NCBI GenBank assembly: GCA_030145055.1
Contig: JAQYWK010000004.1
Coordinates: 448,701-512,700, forward strand
DNA from: Desulfovibrio sp.
Lineage (GTDB): Bacteria; Desulfobacterota; Desulfovibrionia; Desulfovibrionales; Desulfovibrionaceae
Direction: 5' to 3'
Length of the DNA stretch: 64,000 nucleotides
Positions 26,528 to 38,046 of this stretch are shown here, piece by piece. The translations under genes and the position numbers were made by a program. Below the pieces are notes generated by a model, which searched no databases, had not been told where the DNA came from, and saw only the letters and a program-made list of their open reading frames with translations. Positions within the stretch are counted from its first letter, which is position 1; the number at the start of each line of letters is the position of its first letter.

Positions 26528-28561
26528 ATGAAGTTTAGTATTTTGAATAAAATAGTCCTGATGGCAGTCAGTATGGTGATATTAACAGCTGCATCAATTT
26601 TCTTTACCGTTGATCATTATATGGCTGAGGGATTTGCCAATGAATCACGTAATAACATTATAACCTTTAAAAAAGTTTTCGATAATCACATTGAGATGCT
26701 CGCACATGAGTCTTATGAAGAATCTAAGTTAGCGGCTAGAGATAAGGAATTGATTGAAGCTGTTCTGTTGAAAGACTATTCCCTCATAAAACCTGTTGTG
26801 AATTCAATATTGGGCGACACTGAGTTTGACCTAATTACTATAACTGATTCAACAGGCAAAGTCCTTGCCCGAGGTCATTCTGATAAATATGGGGACAATA
26901 TATCTTCGCAGGCGACAGTGCAGGCAGCTCTTGGACGTCAGAGTAAGTCTGGTGTGGTCGAGGGGACAGAGGTTCCTTTCTCATTGCGTTCATCGTCACC
27001 AATCAAATCCGGCAATAGTGTAATCGGAACTATTTCTTTCGGTGTTTCTCTTGAAAAAGAATCGTTCGTAGACGATATTAGAGAATTCACAGGTTTGGAA
27101 ATTACCGTTTTCAAAAATGAAACACGAGCTATGACAACAATCATTAAGTCCGGTAAGAGAGCTATCGGTACAAGAATGACCAATCCGGAAGTTATTGCTA
27201 CTGTTCTTGATAGAAGTTCTACATTTCTTGCTCGTAACAATATCCTCGGTATTGAATATCAAACAGCTTATTGGCCTATAAAAGGATTGTCCGGAGATAA
27301 TTTAGGCATGTGGTTTATAGGAATGCCAGTTGAAACTATAATACAGGCTCAGTCTAAGGTTTCTACCTCTTCATTGCTTGTTATTTTGATGATTATTCCA
27401 CTTATGATTATTGCTGCTTGGCTGATAGCAAAATCTTTATCAAAGCCAATAGTTCTTACTACCGAATTTGCTTCATCTGTTGCAGACGGGGATCTTGACC
27501 GCGAACTTGTTGTCAAAACCAAAGATGAAGTCGGAGTTCTTGCAGAAGCCTTAAATAGAATGGTTTCGACTCTTAAGGAAAAGATTGGCCACGCTCAGGA
27601 GAAAACACACCTCGCAGCTGAAGAAACAGAAAAAGCCAAACAGGCTATGGCAGAAGCTGAGGAAGCAAGGGCTGCGGCTGAGGTTGCCAAACGCGAAGGT
27701 ATGTTACAGGCTGCAAGTGAACTTGAAGGGGTTGTGTCAATTATTTCAGCAGCATCAGAGGAATTGTCGGCTCAGGTAGAGCAGTCTTCTACTGGATCGG
27801 ATATTCAGGCTCAGCGGACAAGTGAAACTGCAACAGCCATGGAGCAGATGACAGCATCGGTGCTTGAAGTTGCAGAAAGCTCTGGGCAGGCCTCCGGTAC
27901 TGCAAATGACGCGAAATCGACCGCAACATCCGGTGCTAATATTGTAGATACAATGATCGGTGGAATTGGAACTGTACAAAAACATTCTGAAAACCTTCAA
28001 AACGAAATGGTTCAACTTGGGCACAGTGCAGAGAAGATTGGCGAGATTATTGATGTGATTTCTGATATTGCCGATCAAACTAATTTGCTAGCACTCAATG
28101 CTGCGATTGAAGCCGCACGCGCTGGTGAAGCTGGCCGAGGCTTTGCTGTTGTGGCTGACGAGGTTCGCAAATTAGCAGAGAAAACAATGACTGCCACAAA
28201 AGAGGTAGAAGAAGCTATTTCAGGGATTCAGAACGGTAGCCGCAATAGCATGGCTAGATGTCTGGATACTGTAAAGGAAGTTGGCTCAGTCGCAGAAATG
28301 GCGACCGATGCCGGAAAGTCACTGGCTGATATTCAGTCTTTGACTGACGAAGTTTCAGATCAGATAAGAGGCATTGCCACTGCTTGTGAAGAGCAGTCAT
28401 CTACTTCTGAGGAAATTAATCGTGCGATAGATGAGATCAATAATATCTCAACCGAAACAAGCGATGCTATGCGTCAATCCTCCGAAGCTGTAATGGATCT
28501 AGCCTCTCAGGCTCAACGTCTCCAAGCTATAATTCAAGAGATTGAAAGAGAAAATAGATAA
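26528..28561 (+). CDS. Methyl-accepting chemotaxis protein with Cache sensor
   Basis: A 677-residue receptor: TM1 (about 8-30), a periplasmic Cache-like sensor (about 31-275, with [21 protein letters not shown] typical of single-Cache folds), TM2 (about 281-303), HAMP (about 303-356), an Ala/Glu-rich coiled coil (about 358-392), and the methyl-accepting domain with the hairpin tip [18 protein letters not shown] near 510-528. The start has GAGGCAGGTAGAG upstream. The C-terminus (EIERENR) has no CheR/CheB docking tail. It stands alone between terminators. Confidence 0.93.
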   Translation: MKFSILNKIVLMAVSMVILTAASIFFTVDHYMAEGFANESRNNIITFKKVFDNHIEMLAHESYEESKLAARDKELIEAVLLKDYSLIKPVVNSILGDTEFDLITITDSTGKVLARGHSDKYGDNISSQATVQAALGRQSKSGVVEGTEVPFSLRSSSPIKSGNSVIGTISFGVSLEKESFVDDIREFTGLEITVFKNETRAMTTIIKSGKRAIGTRMTNPEVIATVLDRSSTFLARNNILGIEYQTAYWPIKGLSGDNLGMWFIGMPVETIIQAQSKVSTSSLLVILMIIPLMIIAAWLIAKSLSKPIVLTTEFASSVADGDLDRELVVKTKDEVGVLAEALNRMVSTLKEKIGHAQEKTHLAAEETEKAKQAMAEAEEARAAAEVAKREGMLQAASELEGVVSIISAASEELSAQVEQSSTGSDIQAQRTSETATAMEQMTASVLEVAESSGQASGTANDAKSTATSGANIVDTMIGGIGTVQKHSENLQNEMVQLGHSAEKIGEIIDVISDIADQTNLLALNAAIEAARAGEAGRGFAVVADEVRKLAEKTMTATKEVEEAISGIQNGSRNSMARCLDTVKEVGSVAEMATDAGKSLADIQSLTDEVSDQIRGIATACEEQSSTSEEINRAIDEINNISTETSDAMRQSSEAVMDLASQAQRLQAIIQEIERENR

Positions 28562-28568
28562 TTAGATG

Positions 28569-28605
28569 GGCTGGTCTTCTTTGAAGAAGGCTGGCCTGTT
28601 TTTGT
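28569..28605 (+). terminator. Terminator of the Cache chemoreceptor gene
   Basis: GU-rich hairpin GGCTGGTCTTC-TTT-GAAGAAGGCTGGCC followed by TGTTTTTGTTTT, directly after the stop. Confidence 0.7.
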
Positions 28606-28788
28606 TTTACGTGCCTTACGACTGCCTTTATTTTAAGCAGGTTAAGCGATTGCAAGCTATTTTGATTTGATTTAAGTAGCTTTATCAGAAAGTAATTTAT
28701 GTTGTTTGGTATTGGAATATTTGTATTTGAGAGAGTTACTATAAGCTCCGCTTAATTAAACAGGAACTTTTGATTCGGGAGGTCTTTT

Positions 28789-29070
28789 ATGGGCGATTCG
28801 TCTTTGAAACAGGTTAAATATGGCGAGTTTTTAATAAGATATTTCGTTCAAGGAAATATCGCTTATTTGTGCCCTGCAGATATTTTTGCAGTAATGGGCA
28901 AGAGTGCAGATGAAGCTGCAGCCTGTGAAGGTGAAGCTTGGGATAAGGTTGAAACTGGACGACGTATTTTTACAGACGAAGATTTTTTTGAGTGGTTTTC
29001 AGTCCAATTTGATAGTTACGATTATTCTAGTGATATGGATTTCCCCCTCCCTCTTCCTTGGAGTGATTAG
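28789..29070 (+). CDS. Small acidic protein of unknown function
   Basis: A 93-residue protein with a GGGAGG ribosome site. It is acidic, with a C-terminal run rich in Asp, Ser, Tyr and Pro (DSYDYSSDMDFPLPLPWSD) and two Cys. No membrane segment, signal peptide or known domain was recognised. It ends 10 bases before the convergent XRE-PAS-receiver gene, with no terminator between. Confidence 0.6.
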   Translation: MGDSSLKQVKYGEFLIRYFVQGNIAYLCPADIFAVMGKSADEAAACEGEAWDKVETGRRIFTDEDFFEWFSVQFDSYDYSSDMDFPLPLPWSD

Positions 29071-29080
29071 GATTCAATAG

Positions 29081-30979
29081 TTACCCTACGAATTTCATTA
29101 TCTCTTCCATCAATGTTTTTATTTCAAAGGGTTTCGAAACGAATCCATTGATTCCTGCTGCGAAACAATTGCCTCTGTCTTCCTGGGTAGCATGTGCGGA
29201 AACTGCGAGAATGGGCACTTTTGAATTTGGGGATTGCTCATTTGATCTGATCTCTTTAGCGATTTGAATTCCGGTCATGTCGGGGAGCTGTATATCAAGT
29301 AATATTATGCTGAATTCACCTCGTCCGGCTTCTCTTAAAGCCTCTTTCCCGTTCTCTGTCCTAACTACTTCGTATCCCTGACGTTCGAGTACTTTAGCTA
29401 TATAAAGCTGGCTGTGTTTGTCATCTTCAACGATTAGAGCATGTTTATGTAATGTTGTTGGGATATATTCGTTGCTAATTGGTTCGCAAGTTTTCATAGG
29501 GAGATGGATGTTGACCAAACTTCCCATGCCGGAAGGGTTTTCGAATTGAATTTGTCCATTCATTGCCTTTACTATCGGTCCGACCAACTGGGTTGGATTT
29601 GATTGATAAGGAGTGTCCTGCTCAGAATTTTTAGGGTAAAAGATATGTTCATCGAGGGGCTTATTTTTGGCGGCAGACGTGATCGCAAGTACGAGCGTTT
29701 TTTTGTCCGCACCAACTGCAGCGGAGAATTGTACATATCCCCAAGGTGTATTGGTAATGAATAATTCGAGCAATGCTGTAGAAATCTGCTCAATGCGGAG
29801 TTTGTCAGATTTGATAAAAGCAGGCAGGTCCGGAGATTTTGTGAGAGAAATGTTGATCTTCTTCTGTGTATAATCAGATTCAAACTCTTGAACTATTCCT
29901 TCTAATGTTTCGTGCAGGTTAAAGGGTACTTCTTCAACTTTCAGCCCTTTGTCCCATGTGAAAAAGTCTCCCAGATCATTTATTTTTGAGGAGATTCTTT
30001 TTAGTTTGAGAGGTGAAGAATGATCTTTGTTTTTTTCGGATTGCTCCGCGATAAAATGAGTCATCAAGGATCTCAAGCTGTATGCTCTATTCTCAAAAAA
30101 AGCTGCCTGAATATCAGCTCTTTGGGTGGTTTCTAAATTAATTATCTTTAATTTGTCTTCGAGTTCTTTTCTTGAGGATATTTCTGATTTTAGTTTTTCA
30201 ATGGCAGTTGAAAGTTCTTCACCCTGTTCATGATAGTTTATTTCCAACGAATTTTTGGCAGATTGGATTTCATTTCTGAGCTGTACAATTTCTGTAATAT
30301 CTTGAATTACACCAAATGTTGCAGAGCGGTCACCTTTCTCATCTTTTTCAAAATATCCCCACATGAGAATGTAGACTGGCTTATCTGTATGTTTTCCGAG
30401 TTTAAGTTCGCAATGGAAGTGCGTATTGTTTTTGAGAGCCTTATCAGTGCTTTGCTTGATTAGGTTCTGTTCTTCGGGGGCTAAGGCTATCAAAAGGGAG
30501 TAGAAATTTGGGGGAGAGTCTCTTGGTATTCTTAATATGGACGTTACTTGTCTTGTCCAGTGCGAGCTGTCTTGATCTGTTCCGAATTGGAAGGCTCCTA
30601 TGGAGGCTAAGTCATGCAGCTGGGACAGCTTTTCCTGCACTTGGTTAAATTCCTGACTAGCTTCAATTGCTTCATCTGGTAAATCTTTCAACTCTCGTAC
30701 AAGCCGGGAGAAAAGCATGGGGCGCTTTTTAATAATATCTTTAACATCACCGGATATTTTGCCGCCAAGCGCTAGTAGATAGTCAGAATCTTCACCTAAT
30801 ACTTCGGCTAGTGCTATAATTTTTTCTTCTGATAATGCGACCGGTAGGCATCTTTCAATTTTGCTTAGATAAGACGGTTCAATACCGATTCGGAGGCTTA
30901 CCTGCCGCTGAGAGAAAGCTTTGTCATTTTCTTGCAGAGCGATTCTTTTTGATTTGATGTAATTTCCAAATTTTTCCAT
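29081..30979 (-). CDS. XRE helix-turn-helix / PAS / degenerate kinase / receiver protein
   Basis: A 632-residue soluble protein with an unusual order: XRE-type DNA-binding domain (about 1-70, with QRQVSLRIGIEPSYLSKIER), PAS-like domain (about 125-235), coiled coil (about 235-285), histidine-kinase-like region (about 290-490) and a C-terminal receiver (about 510-630, with VEDD, phospho-acceptor Asp in ILLDIQLPDMTG, AVSA and the Lys of SKPFE). In the kinase-like region there is no HE/D-x-R-T-P box, the N-box Asn is replaced, and the G1/G2 glycine motifs are missing, so it is probably a scaffold or phospho-switch rather than an active kinase. It lies back-to-back with the chemoreceptor at 31156. 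Confidence 0.82.
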   Translation of the reverse strand: MEKFGNYIKSKRIALQENDKAFSQRQVSLRIGIEPSYLSKIERCLPVALSEEKIIALAEVLGEDSDYLLALGGKISGDVKDIIKKRPMLFSRLVRELKDLPDEAIEASQEFNQVQEKLSQLHDLASIGAFQFGTDQDSSHWTRQVTSILRIPRDSPPNFYSLLIALAPEEQNLIKQSTDKALKNNTHFHCELKLGKHTDKPVYILMWGYFEKDEKGDRSATFGVIQDITEIVQLRNEIQSAKNSLEINYHEQGEELSTAIEKLKSEISSRKELEDKLKIINLETTQRADIQAAFFENRAYSLRSLMTHFIAEQSEKNKDHSSPLKLKRISSKINDLGDFFTWDKGLKVEEVPFNLHETLEGIVQEFESDYTQKKINISLTKSPDLPAFIKSDKLRIEQISTALLELFITNTPWGYVQFSAAVGADKKTLVLAITSAAKNKPLDEHIFYPKNSEQDTPYQSNPTQLVGPIVKAMNGQIQFENPSGMGSLVNIHLPMKTCEPISNEYIPTTLHKHALIVEDDKHSQLYIAKVLERQGYEVVRTENGKEALREAGRGEFSIILLDIQLPDMTGIQIAKEIRSNEQSPNSKVPILAVSAHATQEDRGNCFAAGINGFVSKPFEIKTLMEEIMKFVG

Positions 30980-31155
30980 AAGTGATCTGTAGTCTTTTTT
31001 TTTTATATTTACAAAGGTTGAATCATATGTGATTTGTTGTGTGTACTATCCGATACACGCTCAATGCTTTTATAATCAAGATAATAGCGTTTGTGGTGCA
31101 TGTAATATGATTTTTAATATTGGGTTTTTAATTGATTTCACATAGGGAGCATATA

Positions 31156-33117
31156 ATGAAGCTTTCGTCTAAATTATCACTTGGTTTCGGTTCGGTCTTG
31201 GTTCTACTATTAATTCTTGCCAGCACGGCTTTCTGGGCTCTTGAAAATTCGAATGAAGGTTTTTCAAAATATCGTGGACTTGCAAAAGTTACAAATCTCA
31301 CCGGACGCCTTCAGGCTAATATGCTTATGATGCGCATGAGCGTTATAAACTTCATTGTAACGGGTAGTGATGCAGATTTGAAGCAATTCAATATTAATTT
31401 TGACAAGATGAAGACGTTTATGAGTACTGCTCAGTCTGAGATTAAAAATCCCGAAAGAGCAAAGCTTATTGATCAGACGGATGACTTGATAAAGCGTTAC
31501 GGCTCGTATTTTGATGAAGTTAAGCAGGCCTGGGTTAAGCGCAACAAGCTTGTTAATGATATTTTGTTTGTTAGCGGGCCTCAGATGGAGCTTCGATTAA
31601 CTGATATTTTGCGCACAGCTAAACGAGACGGAGACATGAATGTCGCGTATTTAAGCAGTGTGGCAATGCGAAGTCTGCTTTTGGCTCGTCTTAATGTGGT
31701 CAAGTTCCTCGATAGTAATTCTTTGGACGACTCTGACTTAGTTCTTAAGGAAATTGAGGTATTGAATGAACAGTTCTCCGATCTTGATAAGTCTCTTCGA
31801 AATCCGGAAAGTCGTAAGCTTCTTGCTGAGGTTCTAGCGCTGGAGAGGGGCTATACTCAGGCATTTACTTCTGTTGTTACGGTTATTTCAAATAGAAATG
31901 AAGTAGCAAATGAAAAGCTTAAGAAGATAGGTCCGGACGTAGCTAAGGCTGTTGAGGATATAAAGTTGTCAGTTATGGCTGATCAGGATGTTATTGGTTC
32001 TCAGTTGCAGGCGGCAAATGATCGTGCCACTATGGTGGCAGTTTCACTCAGCGTGCTCGCTTTAATTTTCGGAATAGGGACAGCTTGGTTTATTATTAGA
32101 ACTACACATCGGCAGCTTGGTGAAGATCCTGCTGAAATCGCTATTATTGCTGGAGAGATTTCAGAAGGCAACTTGGATATTAAGTTCGCAAGCGATGTGT
32201 TTGGTGTATATGAAAATATGAAGAATATGGCTGTTCAACTCACACAAGTAGTTTCTGATGTCCGTGAAGGATCTGCTAATGTCGCTGCTGGTAGTAATGA
32301 GCTTTCCGTAGCTGCACAGAGCCTTTCTTCGGGGGCTACTGAACAGGCAGCAGCAATTGAAGAAGTCTCAGCGTCTATTGAAGAGATGGCATCAAATATT
32401 CAACAGAACTCGCAGAATGCTTTGGCAACTGAAAATCTGGCAACTAAGTCGGCATCTGATGCTTCCGAAAGTGGTGTGGCTGTTAATGAGGCCGTCTCTG
32501 CCATGAAGAATATTGCAGAAAAGATATCTATCATCGAAGAGATTGCACGTCAGACAAATCTGCTTGCTCTCAACGCTGCAATTGAGGCAGCCCGCGCAGG
32601 CGAACATGGTAAGGGGTTTGCCGTTGTAGCTGCCGAAGTTCGTAAGCTGGCAGAGCGCAGTGGTCAGGCGGCTGGGGAAATAAGTGAACTTTCGACATCA
32701 ACTGTTGATGTTGCAGAGAGAGCTGGATCCATGCTGGAATCCTTGGTTCCCAATATTCAGAAGACAGCAGAGCTTGTACAGGAAATATCCTCCGCAAGTG
32801 CTGAGCAGAACTCTGGCGCTGAACAGATCAGCCGCGCAATAACTCAGCTCGACTCGATTATTCAGCAGAATGCATCTGCTTCTGAAGAAATGGCTTCAAC
32901 TAGTGAAGAGTTGGCTATGCAAAGTGAACAACTCGAGCAGACTATGGCTTTCTTTAGATTGCGTAACTCTGGGGCAAGGATTGCCGCGCCTAAACAGGCT
33001 GTGACTCGTTCGACTCCTCGGGCTTTACCTAGTTTTCCAAGAGCGCCTCGCTCATCAGGAACAGGCATTGTCATGAACATGGATTCAGATGACAACGAAG
33101 AGTTTGAAAGATTCTAA
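31156..33117 (+). CDS. Methyl-accepting chemotaxis protein with HBM-like helical sensor and C-terminal docking tail
   Basis: The ATG at 31156 has AGGGAG upstream; a TTG eight codons earlier does not. The 653-residue receptor has TM1 (about 8-30), a long all-helical periplasmic sensor (about 31-290) of the helical-bimodular type, TM2 (about 293-314), HAMP (with [16 protein letters not shown]) and the methyl-accepting domain, whose tip contains [18 protein letters not shown] (about 470-490). After a Pro/Arg/Ala-rich flexible linker, the protein ends in [11 protein letters not shown], an aromatic-x-x-aromatic tail like the CheR/CheB-binding pentapeptide of Tar and Tsr. Confidence 0.93.
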   Translation: MKLSSKLSLGFGSVLVLLLILASTAFWALENSNEGFSKYRGLAKVTNLTGRLQANMLMMRMSVINFIVTGSDADLKQFNINFDKMKTFMSTAQSEIKNPERAKLIDQTDDLIKRYGSYFDEVKQAWVKRNKLVNDILFVSGPQMELRLTDILRTAKRDGDMNVAYLSSVAMRSLLLARLNVVKFLDSNSLDDSDLVLKEIEVLNEQFSDLDKSLRNPESRKLLAEVLALERGYTQAFTSVVTVISNRNEVANEKLKKIGPDVAKAVEDIKLSVMADQDVIGSQLQAANDRATMVAVSLSVLALIFGIGTAWFIIRTTHRQLGEDPAEIAIIAGEISEGNLDIKFASDVFGVYENMKNMAVQLTQVVSDVREGSANVAAGSNELSVAAQSLSSGATEQAAAIEEVSASIEEMASNIQQNSQNALATENLATKSASDASESGVAVNEAVSAMKNIAEKISIIEEIARQTNLLALNAAIEAARAGEHGKGFAVVAAEVRKLAERSGQAAGEISELSTSTVDVAERAGSMLESLVPNIQKTAELVQEISSASAEQNSGAEQISRAITQLDSIIQQNASASEEMASTSEELAMQSEQLEQTMAFFRLRNSGARIAAPKQAVTRSTPRALPSFPRAPRSSGTGIVMNMDSDDNEEFERF

Positions 33118-33190
33118 CGAATGATATCTGGTTTGTGCATTAGGTGAGATGTACAGTAAATGCTGCTTAAAAGTATAGACCTTCCAAGTG

Positions 33191-33235
33191 GGCATGGTTC
33201 TTTGTTTGATAGCAAAGCATCATGCCCGTTTTTTA
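33191..33235 (+). terminator. Terminator of the HBM chemoreceptor gene
   Basis: GGGCATG...CATGCCC with an inner CTTTG/CAAAG stem, followed by GTTTTTTA. Confidence 0.75.
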
Positions 33236-33429
33236 TGCAATGTATTAATTATAGGATTTAATTTTATTATTTTGTGTATAGTTGTGCACTGCGAGATAAT
33301 AATAGAGCAATTTTGTTAGCCTTTGATCGGTTAGTTGAGCATGATACTATTGTTTTTGCAGTTATTACTCACATTTATTATGTGTTTAACTGGAGTTGCA
33401 TTGTTTGGTTAAAATGATTAGTTGTAGCG

Positions 33430-33456
33430 GACCAAAACGCCGAAGGCGTTTTGGTC
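33430..33456. repeat. Perfect hairpin without a T-run
   Basis: GACCAAAACGCC-GAA-GGCGTTTTGGTC, a 12-base perfect stem with a 3-base loop. No T-tract follows on either strand, so it may be a REP-like palindrome or a processing or attenuation structure rather than a terminator. The rest of 33236-33494 shows no ORF. Confidence 0.6.
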
Positions 33457-33494
33457 TAGTTACTGAGTTGATAGTTTTATGACCGGGGGGGCAT

Positions 33495-33894
33495 ATGAAT
33501 TACCTATTTTGTTCTATTCTTTTTGCGTTTTTTTACTCTTCTAGCACCCCTTTCTGCCAGTGCCACTGTCTTTATTGTTCCAGATAGGAGCTTGGGCACG
33601 TTTTCTGTGGGCCGCAGGAAGACGGTGTTGTGAAGGGGCTGATCAACAAAATTAATGATGATAAATCCGTAATGTCTATATATCCCGAAGCATTATCTCT
33701 CGAATCTAAAAATGGGCAGACTTATACCGCTGGCGCAATTTTTAATGGACCATAGCAAATGGGAACAAGCCGGTTCACTACCCATTGAAGACGCGCCAGA
33801 ATATGCAATTGTTTTTAATGTTAAGCGCGCAAAACAATTAGGAATAGCAATCCCCACTCCTCTTTTGACTGCCGCTGACCACGTTTACAAATAA
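33495..33894 (+). pseudogene. Frameshifted remnant of an ABC-type solute-binding protein
   Basis: The end of the region encodes DAPEYAIVFNVKRAKQLGIA followed by [14 protein letters not shown] and a stop, which matches the C-terminus of the uncharacterised-substrate ABC binding proteins (TrpX/DUF534 type). Upstream, in other frames, lie a hydrophobic leader followed by SASATVFIVPDRSLGTFS, and then LINKINDDKSVMSIYPEALS, consistent with pieces of the same protein after deletions. No intact reading frame longer than 60 residues remains. It ends 10 bases before the hybrid kinase gene, so the pair may once have been a binding-protein/sensor operon. Confidence 0.65.
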
Positions 33895-33904
33895 AAGTTT
33901 TTCT

Positions 33905-36900
33905 ATGGATAAAATGATTATGCCTACTTCTTCAATTAAAAAACCAGCCTCTTCGTTTAGAACTAGACTTTTATTGCTGGTTGTTGCCGCAATTTTACTG
34001 CCATTGCTCGCTGCCGCTACAATTGGGGGCGTTACAATTATTAAGCAGTTTCGCATGATGCACTCTGAGAATATTAAAGCTAATATGTCCATGTTCGGTC
34101 TTGTTTTGAATAACCGAGCAGGCGAACTAAAGCGAACAGTTAATAATCTTTCACTTGATAACACACTACAAGTTACTCTCGATTTGGGGATTATTCCTCA
34201 GCTTCAAAAACATATTATATCTCAGGCGGAGAATTTAGGCCTGTCGAATTTGTCAGTCTTCAATAACGAAGGGGAAATAATAGCCTCCTTTAAAGGTGGA
34301 ATAAAAGCGGAAATGGTTCGCCATTCTAAAAATAAAATTTTCGTAAATCGCAGTTCCGAAGGATTCTTTCTTTGTTATGAAAAGAAGATTGATCGTGGTA
34401 ATCATTTAGGGGCAGTCGTCGGTTGTTACAACCTTTCAGATGATGCTTTTATTGATTCTGTGCAACAGGTCGTCGGTGGAATGTTTGCGGTATGGTTTGA
34501 TGGTGACCTCGTAGGATCAAATTTTATTGAAAAGGGAGATCTTTCTCTAGTTGAGCCGGACGTGACAGGGAAGGTTTTTAATCAAGATATCGGTGATAAG
34601 CCCCACTTGGTTCGTGCTGAAAAAATTATTGTCGGTGAAAGTACGATTACTTTTAGTGTATATGCTCCAGTAGCTGGTGCTTTTAAAGAAATAGCTACTA
34701 TTTTTATAGCTATTTCTACAGTTGTCGCATTACTTGCCGGATTTTTCATACTCAAATCTAGAAAATTTATCAGTGATATGCTTGTTCCTGTAGATGATTT
34801 GATTAAAGCTTCATCGGCAATTTCTAATGGTGACAAGGGTATTCCTGATCTTGATTATACAAGGATTGATGAGTTTGGGGTCCTGAATAAAGCCTTTCGG
34901 GATATGCAAATTTCGCAGCGTAGCGCTGCTAAGGTTCTCAGAGAAAATGAAGCTAGGCTTGATGCTATTTTTGAGACAGTTCAGACTGGGATTCTAATTA
35001 TTGATTGGGAAAATCATAATATAGTTGATGTAAATAAGGCCGGAACTCAGATTATTGGTGCTCCGAAGGAAGAAATTATTGGTCGCAGGTGTCAGGGTTT
35101 TATCTGTCAGCAAAAGAAAGGTCAGTGTCCGGTTACTGATTGCGGTGTCACATTAGATAACACCGAACGTATTTTGGTGAGGGCTTCCGGACGCAAAGTT
35201 AGTGTATTGAAGAGTGTCATTCCGTTTGAGATTAATGGTAGGAAGCTCCTGCTTGAAAGTTTTGTTGATATTACTGACCGAAAGCAAGCCGAAAGACTTA
35301 AGCAGGAAAAGCTCCTTGCGGAAGCGGCGAATCAGACAAAAGATATAATACTTGCGAATATGAGTCATGAGGTTCGGACTCCTATCAATGGTATTATTGG
35401 TATGAATGAGTTGCTTCTTGAGTCTCCTCTAAATTCTGAACAGCGACAATTCGCAGATATTATTAATAACGAAGCCGGTATTCTGTTGGGACTTGTGAAT
35501 AGTATTTTGGATTTTTCCAAGCTCGAATCAGGTAAAATGGATTTTGAAGAAATTCCTTTTGATATCCGAAGTTTAGTTGAAAGACTGGGGTTCAGCCTGG
35601 CTCTTGCTGCTGCTGATAAAGGTGTTGAGCTTGTCACTCACATTTCTCCTGATATTCAAAGTCAACTTGTTGGCGATCCTATTTGTATTCGCCAGATTAT
35701 TACAAACCTTGTATCCAATGCTATTAAATTTACTTCCCAGGGATTTGTTCGCGTTAAAGTGAGCGCAGCCTCTGTAACTAATGGATTTATGAAACTGGAT
35801 ATTCAAGTGCAGGATACGGGTGTCGGTATTCCGGCCTCTAAGCAGGATGCTATCTTTGAAAGTTTTACGCAGGTTGATGCTTCTACTACCCGTGAGTTCG
35901 GTGGAACAGGGCTCGGGCTTACTATTGCCAAGAAGCTTGTTGAGAATATGAATGGGGCAATTCGGGTCGAAAGTAAGGAAGGAGTTGGGACTACTTTTTA
36001 TGTTTCGATCTCGTTAAAAGAGCAACTTGAAATTAAACATTTTGATGAAGTTTCGATCTTGTGTACTCGTAATTTTAGAGCTCTTCTTGTAAATAATCAT
36101 ACTGCGACAAGTAAGATGCTTGTTGAATATTTGAACTTCGCTGAGATTAAGACTGAGGTTGTTGAGTCTGTTCGTGATGCAATTGCATTGCTGGATAATC
36201 CAGATTCTGGTTCCTTTGATATCATCCTTGCGGATGCAGAAATAGTTTCAAAATCAGAGATTGATATCCCATGGGCTGGGGAACATGGCGCTTCCAAATT
36301 GGATATTCCCACTGTCTTGATGCAATCACTTGGTAAATTGACAGTAGGAACTCATAAACTTAGTTCTGCCGCATCCATAGTTAAGCCCGTGTCCTTATCC
36401 GGGTTGCTTGGAAAAATTACTGGGATTTTGTGTTCAGAGGAATCAGTTAATATTGAAAAGACAGCCGATGAAAATATTTCTAGTAGTAATCATAGTTTAA
36501 ATATTCTGCTTGCGGAAGATTATGAACCTAATAGCATGTTAGTTTGCAGGCATTTGAACAAGTTTGGTGTTAATGTGGATGTTGCCAACGATGGAGCTAA
36601 GGCCACTAGAAAGTTCGAATCTGGAAATTATGATTTGATTCTTATGGATATTCATATGCCTATTATGGATGGCTATGAGGCTACCACGCACATTCGCAAA
36701 TTTGAAAAAAATGCTAATTTAGAGCCGGTTCCTATTGTTGCTTTAAGTGCTCACTCTGCAAAAAGTCACATTGATAAGTGCTTTTTTGTAGGAATGAATG
36801 ACTGTATTACTAAACCAATCCGTAGAGCTGATTTGATAGAAGTTGTTAGAAAATGGACAGAACCTGCTGCAGATGATTTAACGATAATCCCGATTGATAT

Positions 36901-37222
36901 GGAGAAGGCTCTATATGAATTTGAAAATGATCAAGAATTTTTAATTGAGATAGTTAATTCTTTTTTAAGTGTTGCAGCTCGACAATTTATTGAAATGGAT
37001 TCCGCCATAAAGAATAATGATTTGAAAAGTGTTTCCCGGGCAGCCCATGCTATTCGCGGCGGAGCTGCAAATCTGTGCGCTGATCCCCTAGCGCTTGCGG
37101 CAACTAATCTTGAAACTGTTGCTAAAGAAGAAAGTCCTGAAACTGTTGATGCCATGAAAAAGGTACACAAAGAATTTGATATATTGAAAAAGTTTCTCAT
37201 CTCAGAGCTGGATATAAAATAG
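33905..37222 (+). CDS. Membrane hybrid histidine kinase with two receiver-like domains and HPt
   Basis: A 1105-residue sensor. Order: TM1 (about 17-42), periplasmic sensor (about 43-260), TM2 (about 262-282), HAMP (about 283-335), PAS (about 352-459), HisKA with [14 protein letters not shown] (about 485), HATPase with [23 protein letters not shown] and [11 protein letters not shown], a first receiver-like domain (about 716-842) that looks degenerate, a second complete receiver (about 866-982, with [24 protein letters not shown] and TKPI), and an HPt domain (about 997-1099, with the phospho-His in [12 protein letters not shown]). It can run a full internal phosphorelay. The output regulator is not adjacent. 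Confidence 0.92.
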   Translation: MDKMIMPTSSIKKPASSFRTRLLLLVVAAILLPLLAAATIGGVTIIKQFRMMHSENIKANMSMFGLVLNNRAGELKRTVNNLSLDNTLQVTLDLGIIPQLQKHIISQAENLGLSNLSVFNNEGEIIASFKGGIKAEMVRHSKNKIFVNRSSEGFFLCYEKKIDRGNHLGAVVGCYNLSDDAFIDSVQQVVGGMFAVWFDGDLVGSNFIEKGDLSLVEPDVTGKVFNQDIGDKPHLVRAEKIIVGESTITFSVYAPVAGAFKEIATIFIAISTVVALLAGFFILKSRKFISDMLVPVDDLIKASSAISNGDKGIPDLDYTRIDEFGVLNKAFRDMQISQRSAAKVLRENEARLDAIFETVQTGILIIDWENHNIVDVNKAGTQIIGAPKEEIIGRRCQGFICQQKKGQCPVTDCGVTLDNTERILVRASGRKVSVLKSVIPFEINGRKLLLESFVDITDRKQAERLKQEKLLAEAANQTKDIILANMSHEVRTPINGIIGMNELLLESPLNSEQRQFADIINNEAGILLGLVNSILDFSKLESGKMDFEEIPFDIRSLVERLGFSLALAAADKGVELVTHISPDIQSQLVGDPICIRQIITNLVSNAIKFTSQGFVRVKVSAASVTNGFMKLDIQVQDTGVGIPASKQDAIFESFTQVDASTTREFGGTGLGLTIAKKLVENMNGAIRVESKEGVGTTFYVSISLKEQLEIKHFDEVSILCTRNFRALLVNNHTATSKMLVEYLNFAEIKTEVVESVRDAIALLDNPDSGSFDIILADAEIVSKSEIDIPWAGEHGASKLDIPTVLMQSLGKLTVGTHKLSSAASIVKPVSLSGLLGKITGILCSEESVNIEKTADENISSSNHSLNILLAEDYEPNSMLVCRHLNKFGVNVDVANDGAKATRKFESGNYDLILMDIHMPIMDGYEATTHIRKFEKNANLEPVPIVALSAHSAKSHIDKCFFVGMNDCITKPIRRADLIEVVRKWTEPAADDLTIIPIDMEKALYEFENDQEFLIEIVNSFLSVAARQFIEMDSAIKNNDLKSVSRAAHAIRGGAANLCADPLALAATNLETVAKEESPETVDAMKKVHKEFDILKKFLISELDIK

Positions 37223-37320
37223 TAATCGGTTTTGTTGTGTGAATACAGCGACTCTTATAGTTCTCTTTTTGTTATGCGTAATTTTAAATGCCAATAAATA
37301 TGTTTTTTAGGAGTTTTTTA

Positions 37321-37977
37321 ATGGATAATATTGTTTCTGAATCTCTTTCTGTTCTGCCTGTTAAACGTAAAAATGGAGCTTATTCTTTACGTTTATGCGT
37401 AAGTCAGGGGCAGCTTACAATTGGTATGCTTAAAAATCTTACAGAGACCATGGCTGAATTCAATCTGACCTCACTTAGAGCTACGACTGGGCAGCGCATG
37501 AATCTTGAAGGTATTCCGGAGGGCAAGCTTGATGCTGTCGTTGCAAGTCTTGGTGTAGGCGTGACTAAGGCCCCTCCGGGCATGTCTGTCTGTACGGGCG
37601 GAGGCATCTGCATCTACGGTAAGCAGGAAACTCGCGATATCGCAGATAAAGTTCTGGATTTGGTTGAAGAGAATGGACCATACCCATATAAGGTCAAAAG
37701 CGGTGTGTCAGGGTGCAAAATGGCTTGTGGTCTTAGCTTTGTGCGCGATATTGGCCTTGTTGGCGGACCTAAGGGATGGGACGTTTACTTTGGCGGAGCC
37801 GCCACTAGAAATGCCGGGGTTGGAGTGCAGCTCGGAAAAAATGTTACTGAAGATGAAGCTTTAGCAATGATTACTAAAGCTCTTGGTTTTTACCGTGAAA
37901 GCGGTAGGAAACGTGAGCGCCCAAGTGGAACTGTTAATCGCTTAGGTAAAGAAGCCTTACTAGATTTTATGAAATAA
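37321..37977 (+). CDS. Small assimilatory-type sulfite reductase (siroheme / 4Fe-4S)
   Basis: The ATG at 37321 has AGGAG upstream; an upstream ATG adds 11 residues and lacks a ribosome site. The 218-residue protein has the siroheme-4Fe-4S cysteine set in C-x5-C form (CTGGGIC) and C-x3-C form (GCKMAC), with a ferredoxin-like half domain on each side. The size matches the single-subunit, low-molecular-weight sulfite reductase described in Desulfovibrio. It reduces sulfite to sulfide with six electrons in the cytoplasm. The physiological role in assimilation is an inference. A strong terminator follows. Confidence 0.85.
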   Translation: MDNIVSESLSVLPVKRKNGAYSLRLCVSQGQLTIGMLKNLTETMAEFNLTSLRATTGQRMNLEGIPEGKLDAVVASLGVGVTKAPPGMSVCTGGGICIYGKQETRDIADKVLDLVEENGPYPYKVKSGVSGCKMACGLSFVRDIGLVGGPKGWDVYFGGAATRNAGVGVQLGKNVTEDEALAMITKALGFYRESGRKRERPSGTVNRLGKEALLDFMK

Positions 37978-38046
37978 GTTGATAAATATATAAATCGAAG
38001 ATTGAGGAAGAAATTCTTTCTCAGTGTTATACTTTGATCTGCAATG

